This document shows, in pieces, positions 35,601 through 44,218 of a stretch of DNA of 63,413 bases. This DNA comes from Fidelibacterota bacterium (lineage in GTDB: Bacteria; Fidelibacterota; UBA8477). A model generated the notes under the pieces. It was not told where the DNA came from. It saw only the letters and a program-made list of their open reading frames with translations, and searched no databases. A program made the translations under genes and the position numbers. The stretch lies in the NCBI GenBank assembly GCA_021734045.1, contig JAIPJR010000002.1:1-63413 (forward strand), in the 5' to 3' direction. How positions within the stretch are numbered: the stretch's first letter is position 1; each line of letters opens with the position of its first letter.

Positions 35601-36154
35601 TCATTGGGATGAGGCACCTCTACCAGGACGAAATCCCGGGCGGCCATTGGATTGAAAATGTACAAGCCCCAGCCATTCCGGAAACTACCCACCACATCAT
35701 CGGTTGGATCGGGTGTCAGGCTTGTATCCACATAACTTTCGTCCAGCCGCTCACGAAGCATCCAGTAGGTTTTACTCTCCGTCGTGTCCTGGAACCGCAC
35801 CAAATCGTAGCGAAAACTCGCCACCGAATCAGCCAGCATCTGCGCCACACTCAGGGTATCCATGATGATGAGTCGCTGAAAAATCTCACGCCAATACGCC
35901 AGGGTCGTACCGCCTGAAGGCAAAATGCGATAATCACCAAATCCGTTGGTCTGGGGATCAAGCCACACCGGACCGTAATCATTATAACCGGGGTCAACAA
36001 TGCCTTCCGAAATATGACTCACGTAATTGTCATACGCCGTCGTGGATGATGTGCCACCGATGAATTCCTTCAGGTCACCCGATTCATACAGGATCTGACC
36101 GGAACTGCTCACCGTCAGCACCAATACCATTATCACCGTATTAAAAATTTTCAT
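32678..36154 (-). CDS. Secreted putative metallohydrolase with Fn3, MAM-like and sorting domains
   Basis: A 1158-residue exported protein (signal MKIFNTVIMVLVLTVSSSGQ). The N-terminal 430 residues form a domain with LVEVPHPNDDF (about 178) and LHTHSFDNNEAHE (about 258), which look like metal-binding motifs of an N-formylglutamate-amidohydrolase-like or peptidase-like fold. The family is not certain. A fibronectin type III domain (about 441-538), a MAM/VEG-like sandwich with YLSFYHWYE and VSVDGGESW (about 665-838), Ig-like segments and the terminal sorting domain (about 1060-1158; PAYPNPFNP, ASGLYLVRL) follow. An ATG five codons upstream (36169) is an alternative start. Confidence 0.75.
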   Translation of the reverse strand: MKIFNTVIMVLVLTVSSSGQILYESGDLKEFIGGTSSTTAYDNYVSHISEGIVDPGYNDYGPVWLDPQTNGFGDYRILPSGGTTLAYWREIFQRLIIMDTLSVAQMLADSVASFRYDLVRFQDTTESKTYWMLRERLDESYVDTSLTPDPTDDVVGSFRNGWGLYIFNPMAARDFVLVEVPHPNDDFIAPYNGLALFRQIDAWVYMLAGSGREVKWTGIGDYSNNSSLSDPARNDNTLFQVFHEVLCDSLLNTTEPHAPLVLHTHSFDNNEAHENYKSIVLSGGWDAGYANKPIRDVTADHLDFVNFTSEYPVSAGQFGFHGSVRVDNYYQVHYDGVFNYYGAFDQYPMPHTYYLLGPITGVQMNYLRQSIPGWSVFEPWVQIEMDEKPQLFDDLNMTLDSLYNRPVMPRGWRNYSKILEYYQPFRDAVESYLTHWETAPDTIAPATPSDFRATFISDTFMALAWDPVEDTNFKTYRIYYDTNPISTESPYWDLTQDVHLSDMRENATIIDDLPSLTPLNFRITARDHFGNESPMSDSLLNYIPDLETPDIFHREMNEFPLEDWPPVVMLENTSIIDFDSVWVEVFDGNGGFLGRSDLEPYTWTRWIGTLQLAAGQVAGLDTIYYQIKLKEITGLSAPFTYPDSGYFLCLPSEAPRDWLDTDLEENDSGFESSYVLGTTRWQWGVPQTAAPTAHSGTKVWGTNLLSNYANYSYTRLTTPPIDLNGYGFQYLSFYHWYELESSSTYPTRAYDGGNIRISVDGGESWERITPVGGYTHTVNAQSNLMNGEPVFSGTSNGWRRVICDLSDFVNQTVMIQFQFASDANTTRLGWYLDDLQIVGEINDTPVTNVNLLQPQNGSAWGDNEVDFLWTTAQDPDVGADVRYDFLYHPDSDSNWLSANRLGEPSMWLDLRDTDWNFTQTFNLDWTVRVYSQSDTLMSPDTFTLVLPPRSLQPMTEFHLIHPPPDTVIMDSMENVNFHWSAVADADVGVENTYLLYLVTNLDTLVLPAAGDTSLMVTMDTLLALERDSTGIAWWVMAMNQTEYALADTAFHFFLERYVNLAQDALPASFSLSPAYPNPFNPVTHFTVAIPEAGHIKLELYDILGRSIRTLVDDVVQPGYHQVRWNGLNDDGQLAASGLYLVRLSAAEFNQTQKILLLR

Positions 36155-36277
36155 GAGATCCGATTCCATGGTTTGCCAGAAGATGCCACTATCCGGGGCT
36201 TAGTTTAGCCTCGAAGGTTGCAAATACCATGCTATTATCAAATGCTGGGATGAAAAAAGGGATTGAAATCGATTGGA

Positions 36278-37237
36278 TCAGGAAGGGTGCCGGCAACCAC
36301 CATAAATTTCATTGGTGAGACAGTGCACCGACCCGCCGGCGTAGCGAAAATAGCTCAATGGCGTCACGAAGCGCAGAATTCCCAGCTCCTTTAATCGAGC
36401 CTCAACACCTGGGGTAACAAATTCAGCGCAATTCACCATCACACCCGGCGCTACCAACGCGTTCACCGCATACGAGCCCAATTCCTCTCCCCGACCGCTG
36501 GAATCTTCCAATTCAATATCGATAATGGGCACACCCAATTTTTCCAGCCGCATCAGGCTTTCCGGTGTCAGCGCCTGTTTCGCCGTGATGATACCGGCCA
36601 ATGTGTTGGATTCACTGACGATGGGGGTAAAAACCGTATCCAGGTGATACCCTTCCGATTGAATCATAATGAATTCGTCCGGCTGAATCAGACTCCGGGC
36701 AAAATCATGCCCTGCTTCATTGGAGCGTGAGAGGCCACCGAAATAAAATCGAGCATCCCGAGTTTCCAGGTAATTAATATCACCACCCTCCAGCCGTGCG
36801 TTTCCCGGCAGTGTGATGATGGTTTTATTGAATTTTCGCTCAACCAGCCGGGCGTGGTATTCACTCTCATATTCCCGGTCATGCACGCTGAAATGTGCTT
36901 TAATCCACAGATTCTTGTACATGATTCCGGCGTCCCGCACGAAGACCGCATCATGGTAGAGGCTGCCGGGTTGATTTAACTGGGGAGGAAAGGGGACCAC
37001 ATGGAGATGAAATCCCGCCAAAAGGAGCGTATCGATAAAATTGAGCCACTCCTGACGCAACACCATCTGATCCGGGACAATGCCGTTTCGATGGGCATAA
37101 AAAGTGGCGTAATTAAGACTCTCCTCCGTTTCACCGCGGTGCACCGGATAGCCGTCGTACCAGACGCCTTTTACATCCTTAGTAACCGGTGGGAGTCCCA
37201 GGACAATGATCTCATTGCAAATATCGTTTATACCCAC
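36278..37237 (-). CDS. DDAH/amidinotransferase-family hydrolase
   Basis: A 319-residue enzyme of the guanidino-group modifying superfamily (arginine deiminase, dimethylarginine dimethylaminohydrolase and relatives). The expected residues are present: substrate-binding HDAVFVRDAG (about 98), ARLEGGDINYL, the catalytic His in SEGYHLDTVFTP, and the catalytic Cys in GGSVHCLTNE near the C-terminus. Which guanidino or amidino compound it hydrolyses is not determinable. The start is a GTG with AGGA seven bases upstream; no nearby ATG is in frame. It stands alone between the putative hydrolase and lpd. Confidence 0.85.
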   Translation of the reverse strand: MGINDICNEIIVLGLPPVTKDVKGVWYDGYPVHRGETEESLNYATFYAHRNGIVPDQMVLRQEWLNFIDTLLLAGFHLHVVPFPPQLNQPGSLYHDAVFVRDAGIMYKNLWIKAHFSVHDREYESEYHARLVERKFNKTIITLPGNARLEGGDINYLETRDARFYFGGLSRSNEAGHDFARSLIQPDEFIMIQSEGYHLDTVFTPIVSESNTLAGIITAKQALTPESLMRLEKLGVPIIDIELEDSSGRGEELGSYAVNALVAPGVMVNCAEFVTPGVEARLKELGILRFVTPLSYFRYAGGSVHCLTNEIYGGCRHPS

Positions 37238-37392
37238 AGCCCGTTCCTGCTTTCCCGCTCAATCATTATTTCACAATTCAACCATTTACAGCATCTTGTT
37301 TTCGGTCACCCGCGTTCTAAACAACCCCTACCCATCCAGAAACTGAGCACCCCCAAACTACTCACGACTCTCTACTAACTGCTTTCTACTAA

Positions 37393-38814
37393 CTACTTTT
37401 TCTTCTTCGGCACATAAATATCCGTCACCGTCCCGGTAAAGACCTCAGCAGCATTCATGACTGTTTCCGAAAGGGTGGGATGCGGGTGGATGGTGAGACC
37501 AATGTCCTCCGCATCGGCACCCATCTCAATTGCCAAAGCACCTTCAGAAATTAAATCGCCCGCGTTAGGACCGACGATACCGATTCCCAACACACGATGC
37601 GTTTCCGGATCAAACAGCATTTTTGTAAAGCCGTCTTCCCGTCCCAGCGCCAACGCCCGACCGCTGGCCGCCCAGGGGAATTGACTCTTTTCGTAGGGAA
37701 TGTCTTTGGCCTTTGCTTCCGTTTCTGTCAGCCCTGCCCAGGCAATTTCCGGATCGGTAAAAATGACGGCCGGAATTGCCCGCGCATCAAATTTTGCAGG
37801 TAAGCCAGCAATCACCTCTGCCGCAACTTTCGCCTCATAGGTGGCCTTATGCGCCAGCATGGGATCGCCGGCCACATCTCCAATGGCCAGAATGTGCTCA
37901 TCAGCAGTGCGCTGGTACTCATTTACCTCAATGAACCCCCGGTCCGTGACATTCACATGGGTATTTTCCAGACCGAGATTTTCCGAATTTGGTTTCCGGC
38001 CAACCGCCACCAGTACCTTGTCAAATACCTGCGGTTCCACCTTTTTCTCACCTTCGAAGTGAACTTTCAAACCATTTTTCTGCGGTTCGATTTTAGAGAC
38101 TTTTGTTTTTAACCAGATATTTTCAAACCGTGCTTTCAGTCGCTTGGCCAGCGGCCTGACCAAATCAGCATCTGCGCCGGGCAGAAGATTTTCCATGAAT
38201 TCCACTACCGAGACTTTGGACCCCAGCGCCTGGTAAACCGTTCCCATCTCCAGACCAATGTACCCGGCACCAATAACCAACAGTCGCTTGGGAACATCCG
38301 CCAGATCCAGCGCACCGGTGGAATTAAGTAAACGCTTATCATCTACCGGGAAGGAGGGAATCGTGGCTGGTCGTGAGCCACTGGCGATAATGGCATTCTC
38401 AAATTCGATTTTCACGGTTCCATCATCGGTTTCAACGGCCATTTCTGTGGAGCTGGTAAATTTCCCTACGCCCTGCACGACTTGAACTTTCCGCGCTTTG
38501 GCCATCTGGCCGATACCGCGGGTTAGGCGGGATACGATACCATTTTTCCACTCACGAATTTTGTCCACATCCAGCTTGGGTTTGCCGAAGGTTATGCCGA
38601 AATCAGCCACTTCCTGCGACTCCTCCAGCACCCGGGCCACATGCAGCAGGGCTTTTGAAGGAATACAGCCTCGGTTTAAGCAGACGCCACCCAAGCTGGC
38701 GTCCTTGTCCACTAATACAACCTGTTTACCCAGATCCGCCGCCCGAAAAGCCGCCGCGTATCCACCGGGACCAGCGCCCAAAACCGCAATTTCTGCTTTT
38801 ATATTTTTACTCAT
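37393..38814 (-). CDS. lpdA: Dihydrolipoyl dehydrogenase (E3)
   Basis: This FAD enzyme reoxidises the lipoyl arm of E2 and passes electrons to NAD+. The 473 residues show the FAD-binding GAGPGGYAAAFRAADLG, the redox disulphide GGVCLNRGCIPSK, the NAD-binding GAGYIGLEMG, the second FAD site LAIGDVAGDPMLAHKA and the catalytic dyad region IHPHPTLSE. It is the third gene of the aceE-aceF-lpd operon, 70 bases after aceF. It could also serve 2-oxoglutarate or branched-chain complexes. Confidence 0.96.
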   Translation of the reverse strand: MSKNIKAEIAVLGAGPGGYAAAFRAADLGKQVVLVDKDASLGGVCLNRGCIPSKALLHVARVLEESQEVADFGITFGKPKLDVDKIREWKNGIVSRLTRGIGQMAKARKVQVVQGVGKFTSSTEMAVETDDGTVKIEFENAIIASGSRPATIPSFPVDDKRLLNSTGALDLADVPKRLLVIGAGYIGLEMGTVYQALGSKVSVVEFMENLLPGADADLVRPLAKRLKARFENIWLKTKVSKIEPQKNGLKVHFEGEKKVEPQVFDKVLVAVGRKPNSENLGLENTHVNVTDRGFIEVNEYQRTADEHILAIGDVAGDPMLAHKATYEAKVAAEVIAGLPAKFDARAIPAVIFTDPEIAWAGLTETEAKAKDIPYEKSQFPWAASGRALALGREDGFTKMLFDPETHRVLGIGIVGPNAGDLISEGALAIEMGADAEDIGLTIHPHPTLSETVMNAAEVFTGTVTDIYVPKKKK

Positions 38815-38884
38815 AAAAATGCCTCATCATACTGATATTATTTGTTTTATAAATTTATCCCAATGGCTCCAGCCTGGACCAGGA

Positions 38885-40246
38885 TTACAGCAACAACCGC
38901 CGGATATCGGACAGCATGTCGCTTACAAATTTGGTAAAACGCGCGCCGGCTGCCCCATCAATCACCCGGTGGTCATAGGAAAGAGAAAATGGTAGAATCA
39001 GCCGGGGAACAAACTCGCCATCGCGCCAGATGGGTTTCATTGCCGCCCTGGAAACACCCAAAATTGCCACCTCAGGTGTATTTACGATGGGGGTGAAGTA
39101 GGTACCGCCAATACCGCCCAGACTGGAAATAGTAAAACTGGCGCCCTTCAGCTCCGCCGGTGTGACCTTACGTTCCCGGGTGCGCTCACTGAGATCTGCC
39201 AGCTCCTCAGCCAGTTCCATGATGCTCTTCTTATCCACATCGCGAACCACCGGGACCATCAGTCCCTGTTCCGTGTCCACCGCGATTCCCAGGTGGTAGT
39301 ACTTTTTCCGAATTAATGATTCACCCGATGGGTCCAGGGAAGCGTTGGCATCAGGAAATGCTTTTAGAGCCGCCACAACGGCTTTCATTATGAAAGGGAG
39401 TATCGTTAACTTCGTTCCTCGCGCCTCTGCAGCTGCTTTCTCCGATTTCCGGAATGCTTCCAAAGCGGTAATATCCGCCTCTTCGAATTGCGTCACATGG
39501 GGAGCAACCTGCCAACTCTGTTGCATGTTCTGTCCGGTGAGACGTCTGATTTTATTAAGCCCTATTGTTTCAATCTCACCCCACTGGGAAAAATCGATTT
39601 CCGGAGCCTGGGGTATTCCCACACCACCTCCAGCACCACTCTGGGCACGGGTGACCTGCTGTTTGATGTAGGCTTCCACATCCGATTTGAGGATGCGGTT
39701 TTTGGGTCCGGTTCCACTCACACGCTCCAGATCAGCGCCCAATTCACGGGCGAATTTTCGAATAGCAGGACTGGCCAGCGGCGGCGCGTTCCCGGTGGAT
39801 TTCCGGGGCTCCAGCTCGGGTGTGGGTTCACCCTTTTCAGGCTGAGGAACGGCTGGGCGTTCGGGTTTGGGTTGTGGTTTTTTTGAGGACGCCTCTTCTG
39901 ATGCCGGCTTTTCATCTGCAGATGTTTCGTCAGCTGTTTCGTCTGAAGACGCTGATTTTGCCGGGGACTGCTCCTCCTGGGAGGATTCCGATTTAGACGC
40001 AGAATCGCCCGCCGCTTCAACTGTCATCAAAACCCCGCCGGGTCCCACCGCATCTCCTACCTTTACCTTAATATCCTTCACCGTACCGGCAGAGGTGGCG
40101 GGAATTTCCATGGTGGCCTTCTCTGTTTCCACAACCAAAACCACATCATCCACATTGACAGTATCGCCTGCTTTCACACGAATTTCGCTGATTTCAACGC
40201 TGTCAATCCCTTCACCCAGTTCTGGTAATTTCAGTTCTTCTATCAT
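38885..40246 (-). CDS. aceF: Pyruvate dehydrogenase E2, dihydrolipoyl acetyltransferase
   Basis: This is the core of the pyruvate dehydrogenase complex, transferring acetyl from lipoyl to CoA. One lipoyl domain (about residues 1-75; lipoyl lysine in VETEKATMEI) is joined by a Ser/Glu/Lys/Pro-rich linker to the E1/E3-binding domain (ASPAIRKFARELGADLERV, about 175). The catalytic domain carries the C-terminal motif SYDHRVIDGA. Many AceF proteins have two or three lipoyl domains; this one has one. The ATG at 40246 with AGGAG eight bases upstream is chosen over a start 13 codons earlier. Confidence 0.95.
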   Translation of the reverse strand: MIEELKLPELGEGIDSVEISEIRVKAGDTVNVDDVVLVVETEKATMEIPATSAGTVKDIKVKVGDAVGPGGVLMTVEAAGDSASKSESSQEEQSPAKSASSDETADETSADEKPASEEASSKKPQPKPERPAVPQPEKGEPTPELEPRKSTGNAPPLASPAIRKFARELGADLERVSGTGPKNRILKSDVEAYIKQQVTRAQSGAGGGVGIPQAPEIDFSQWGEIETIGLNKIRRLTGQNMQQSWQVAPHVTQFEEADITALEAFRKSEKAAAEARGTKLTILPFIMKAVVAALKAFPDANASLDPSGESLIRKKYYHLGIAVDTEQGLMVPVVRDVDKKSIMELAEELADLSERTRERKVTPAELKGASFTISSLGGIGGTYFTPIVNTPEVAILGVSRAAMKPIWRDGEFVPRLILPFSLSYDHRVIDGAAGARFTKFVSDMLSDIRRLLL

Positions 40247-40303
40247 GCACTTATCTCCTGCCCGGGTCGCATTTTCGACCTGCAAGGCAATTCATTGAAA
40301 AGG

Positions 40304-42976
40304 TTAACGGGTCGCCGGATTCATACTTTCCGGGTCGATATTGTATTTCTTAATCGCCGCTTTCACGGTTTTGATCGGGATGATTTCTTCCATCGCCAAC
40401 TCATACAAGGCTGCAACCGCAATGGCATAACGATCCACCTCAAAGAATCGGCGCAGTTGTTCCCGTGTCTCACTGCGTCCATAACCATCCGTCCCTAAAA
40501 CCGCATAGCTGCGTGGCATCCAGGGGGAAATCTGATCAGCGAACATCTTTACATAGTCAGACGCTGCCACGATGGGACCCTGGCGAGGTTCCAGCATTTC
40601 AGTAACATAAGCTTTTTTCTGTTTTTTATCCGGATGGAGGCGATTCCAGCGCTTTTTGTTACACGCCTCCCTGCGGAGTTCGGTGAAACTGGTTACGCTC
40701 CAGACATCGGCGTTTACATCCCAATCTTCCAGCAACAAAACACTAGCGGCTTCTACTTCCCGGTTGATGGCACCACTGCCCAGGAGCTGAACCGTGGGTT
40801 TGTCTTTAGCCTGACCCTCGATACGCAGATACATGCCCTTAATAATTCCCTCTTCGATGCCTTCGGGCATCTTGGGGTGGCTGTAATTTTCATTCTCCAA
40901 GGTGAGGTAATAGAAGATATTTTCATCATCCTGATACATCCGTTTCAGGCCATCCTGCATAATCACGGCGACCTCATAGGCAAATCCCGGATCGTAAGAT
41001 TTCAGATTGGGAAGGGTGGATGCCAGCAGCAGGCTATGACCGTCCTGATGTTGCAAACCTTCACCAGCCAGCGTCGTGCGGCCCGATGTGGCGCCCAGGA
41101 GGAATCCTTTTACCCGCATATCCCCCGCCGCCCAGAGCAGGTCACCCACGCGCTGAAAACCGAACATTGAGTAAAAAATGTAAAACGGAATCATGGCTTT
41201 ACCGTGGGTGCTGTAAGACATTCCTGCCGCCATGAATGATGCCGTGGCACCCGCTTCGGTAATGCCCTCTTCCAGGATTTGACCCTTCACATCTTCCCGG
41301 TAATACAGAAATTGATCCGAATCCACCGGGTCATAAAGCTGCCCCACATGGGAATAGATGCCCAGTTGGCGGAAAAGCGGATCCATCCCAAATGTCCGGG
41401 CTTCATCAGGGATGATGGGAACGATGCGATCGGCGATGTTTTTATCCTTAAGTAACAGGCTCAATCCCCGTACGAATGCCATGGTGGTCGAGACTTCCCG
41501 GTCGCCGGTACCTTCCAGAATAGATTCAAAAGCCTTCAATTCAGGAATTTTCAGTTTTTCACTGCTCGTAAGCCGGGCAGGTAACGCACCACCCAATGCT
41601 TCCCGGCGCTTTTTCAGATATTGCATCTCTTCGCTGTCGTCCGAAGGTTTGTAAAAGGGCGCTTTTGCGATGTCATCATCAGAAATGGGAATAGAAAAGC
41701 GGTCTCGGAAGTGGCGCATTTCATCGTCATTCAATTTTTTCTGCTGGTGGGTAATGTTACGCCCTTCACCGGCTTCACCCAGACCATACCCTTTTATGGT
41801 ACTGGCCAGAATGACAGTGGGCTGGTGTTTGTGTTCAACAGCCTCCGCGTAAGCAGCATAGACCTTGGCCGGGTCGTGCCCACCACGCTTTAATTTATAG
41901 AGTTCTTCATCGGTCATGTGTTTGACCATCTCTTTCAACTCCGGGTACTTCCCAAAGAAGTGCTCACGAATGTAGTCGCCGCCTTCTACCACATATTTCA
42001 GGGAATCACCATCCACAATTTCTTCCATCCGCTTGGCCAGCAATCCGGAACTATCCTTATCCAGTAAATCATCCCACTCGGAGCCCCACACCACTTTAAT
42101 GACATTCCAGCCGGCGCCGCGGAAAGCACCTTCCAGCTCCTGAATTATTTTTGCATTTCCCCGTACCGGACCATCGAGACGCTGCATATTGCAATTGATA
42201 ACGAAAATCAGATTATCCAACTGCTCCCGTGATGCCAAAGTAATGGCTCCCAACGACTCGGGTTCGTCCATCTCACCATCACCCAGAAAGGCCCAGACTT
42301 TACGGCCTTTATCCTCCATTAAGCCACGATCATACATGTATTTCATAAAACGCGCCTGGTAAATTGCCTGAATCGGCCCCAGACCCATTGAGACCGTGGC
42401 AAATTGCCAGAAATCCGGCATGAGCCAGGGATGGGGATAACTGGAAAGCCCGCCACCTTCAGCCAATTCCTGCCGGAAATTATGAAGCTGTTCCTCGGTA
42501 AGTCTGCCTTCCAAGAAAGCCCGGGCATAGATGCCCGGGGACGCATGTCCCTGGAAGAAAATCATGTCACCCTCGTAGTCATCCGTTCGCCCGCGGAAAA
42601 AGTGATTATATGCCACTTCATAGAGTGTCGCCGCCGATGCGTAAGTTGAAATATGACCACCCAGACCGGGATGGTTCCGGTTCGCTTTCACCACCATGGC
42701 CATAGCGTTCCACCGGATGATGGATTTGATACGGCGCTCAATCGCCCGGTCACCGGGAAAGGGCCGCTGCTGGGAAACCGGGATGGTGTTCAGATAATCA
42801 GTATTGGGACTATAAGGTGCCCGCACACCGTTGCGACGGGCGTATTCCTGGAGTTTTTCCAGGATAAAATGGGTGCGTTCCACACCGCCGGTTTCCAGAA
42901 TTGCGTCCAGCGATTCAATCCACTCGCGAGTCTCCTGTGGATCGATATCTTTATGTTTATCAAAATCGTAGTACAT
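40304..42976 (-). CDS. aceE: Pyruvate dehydrogenase E1, homodimeric type
   Basis: This thiamine-diphosphate enzyme decarboxylates pyruvate and acetylates the lipoyl arm of E2. At 890 residues it belongs to the single-chain AceE type and not the alpha/beta type. The cofactor motif is GDGEMDEPESLG followed by NCNMQRLDGPVRG (about residues 230-275). HASPGIYARAFLEGRL and LGTDGYGRSETREQLR are typical AceE blocks. A GAGG about ten bases before the ATG is the only ribosome site. It is the first gene of the operon, so its promoter should lie at about 42980-43060 on the minus strand, where I see no clear consensus. Confidence 0.96.
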   Translation of the reverse strand: MYYDFDKHKDIDPQETREWIESLDAILETGGVERTHFILEKLQEYARRNGVRAPYSPNTDYLNTIPVSQQRPFPGDRAIERRIKSIIRWNAMAMVVKANRNHPGLGGHISTYASAATLYEVAYNHFFRGRTDDYEGDMIFFQGHASPGIYARAFLEGRLTEEQLHNFRQELAEGGGLSSYPHPWLMPDFWQFATVSMGLGPIQAIYQARFMKYMYDRGLMEDKGRKVWAFLGDGEMDEPESLGAITLASREQLDNLIFVINCNMQRLDGPVRGNAKIIQELEGAFRGAGWNVIKVVWGSEWDDLLDKDSSGLLAKRMEEIVDGDSLKYVVEGGDYIREHFFGKYPELKEMVKHMTDEELYKLKRGGHDPAKVYAAYAEAVEHKHQPTVILASTIKGYGLGEAGEGRNITHQQKKLNDDEMRHFRDRFSIPISDDDIAKAPFYKPSDDSEEMQYLKKRREALGGALPARLTSSEKLKIPELKAFESILEGTGDREVSTTMAFVRGLSLLLKDKNIADRIVPIIPDEARTFGMDPLFRQLGIYSHVGQLYDPVDSDQFLYYREDVKGQILEEGITEAGATASFMAAGMSYSTHGKAMIPFYIFYSMFGFQRVGDLLWAAGDMRVKGFLLGATSGRTTLAGEGLQHQDGHSLLLASTLPNLKSYDPGFAYEVAVIMQDGLKRMYQDDENIFYYLTLENENYSHPKMPEGIEEGIIKGMYLRIEGQAKDKPTVQLLGSGAINREVEAASVLLLEDWDVNADVWSVTSFTELRREACNKKRWNRLHPDKKQKKAYVTEMLEPRQGPIVAASDYVKMFADQISPWMPRSYAVLGTDGYGRSETREQLRRFFEVDRYAIAVAALYELAMEEIIPIKTVKAAIKKYNIDPESMNPATR

Positions 42977-43043
42977 GCTGTAAACACCTCGTGCTTTAAG
43001 GGTATTGTGGGTGCAGTCCTTGACATTTTAACAGGGAGAAATA

Positions 43044-43214
43044 ATGGGCAAGAAACGAAATCGGGAAGGTAATAAGGTTTGGAAATGGACTGCGCCGGTT
43101 CGTCGTGAAACTCCTGATTTTAATGGTTTTACGAAAGTCATCGTGATGTCGCATAAACCACCTCCGTTTCAAATGACTCCGCCGGATTTTCTCCGGGCAT
43201 TTAGTATAACATGA
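43044..43214 (+). CDS. Possible 56-residue basic protein
   Basis: This short frame lies in the 366-base gap between aceE and the UVR-motif gene, which holds no other gene I can support. It starts at an ATG with GGGAG about six bases upstream and ends with TGA. The product is basic and aromatic (starts MGKKRNREGNKVWKW, contains SHKPPPFQMTPPDF), with no signal peptide or membrane segment. I do not recognise it. The good ribosome site and protein-like composition are the only support. Confidence 0.35.
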   Translation: MGKKRNREGNKVWKWTAPVRRETPDFNGFTKVIVMSHKPPPFQMTPPDFLRAFSIT

Positions 43215-43397
43215 AAACGAATCTCAGGTAGCGAAACTTTCATTCCACAGACGAGGCTTCGGGAGCCGGGTCTTTCGCTTTCAACCGGTGTTCAAATCCA
43301 ACCATAACGCGTTGAAATCACTAACACTTTCCTGGTTAAGCGAGTGTCCCGGCGAATTCAATTGCATTCACATATACACCTGATATATTTGCCTCCA

Positions 43398-44138
43398 ATG
43401 AGCTTTGATTTATCACAAGTACTACAGGAATGGCCCTATAATCCGCATCGTATAATTGCCCGGAAATTTTTAGGCGATGATGGGGTGGAAAAAATCCAGA
43501 TGCGGGTCGATCTGGGCATTTTACAGATGAATTACAGCGGCCGACCGGACGGGAGTAAACCCAAAAAATCCACATCACTGCTGGAATATTACCGGAAACG
43601 CCTGAAACGAGAAAAATCACTGTTGCTGCTAACGGAAGATGTACAACAACTTCGTCTGGAAGCCATTCAGTACTATCATCGATATCTGAGCCTCTACCAC
43701 CTGAAAGATTACCCGGGCGTTATCCGGGATACACGGCATAACCTGGAAATTTTAAAACTTATCAGCCGGCATGCCGCTGAAGAAGATTCCTGGGCGGTTC
43801 AGCAATATCGTCCGCATGTACTGATGATGCACGCCAGCGCAAAAGCGCTGTTACAGATGGAACGCAACCAGAGAAACGAGGCGCTGGCCACCGTCCATCT
43901 GGGCATTCGTCAGATCAAACGCTTCTATGGTGATGTATTTGATCTTGACCAACCCGAAATGAGTCCGGAGGTCATGAGTCTCAGGGAGCTGCAGCATCGG
44001 ATTACCGATGACAGTGTACCGGCGCCACCGGAAAAAGAGGTGGATTTGGCTGAAAATTTAGAATTGGCTATATATGCCGAGAATTTTGAACTGGCTGCCC
44101 GTCTGCGTGATGAATTGAACCGTCTCAAGGACGATTAA
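43398..44138 (+). CDS. UVR-motif-containing protein of unknown function
   Basis: A 246-residue soluble, mostly helical protein whose last 30 residues (LAIYAENFELAARLRDEL) match the UvrB/UvrC-interaction (UVR) motif, also found in McsA and ClpC. The N-terminal part (DDGVEKIQMRVDLGILQMN) and the middle show no recognised fold, though the helical pairs in the middle are TPR-like. UVR motifs mediate protein-protein contact, so an adaptor role in repair or proteolysis is possible. The ATG at 43398 is preferred over a GTG 18 codons upstream; neither has a strong ribosome site. Confidence 0.75.
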   Translation: MSFDLSQVLQEWPYNPHRIIARKFLGDDGVEKIQMRVDLGILQMNYSGRPDGSKPKKSTSLLEYYRKRLKREKSLLLLTEDVQQLRLEAIQYYHRYLSLYHLKDYPGVIRDTRHNLEILKLISRHAAEEDSWAVQQYRPHVLMMHASAKALLQMERNQRNEALATVHLGIRQIKRFYGDVFDLDQPEMSPEVMSLRELQHRITDDSVPAPPEKEVDLAENLELAIYAENFELAARLRDELNRLKDD

Positions 44139-44218
44139 TTATCCTTTTGCCGCACTAAAGCTTACCCTACATTTGCGTTTGCTATCCACATCCAGTCTAG
44201 TTTTCCGGGGGGAGGAAA

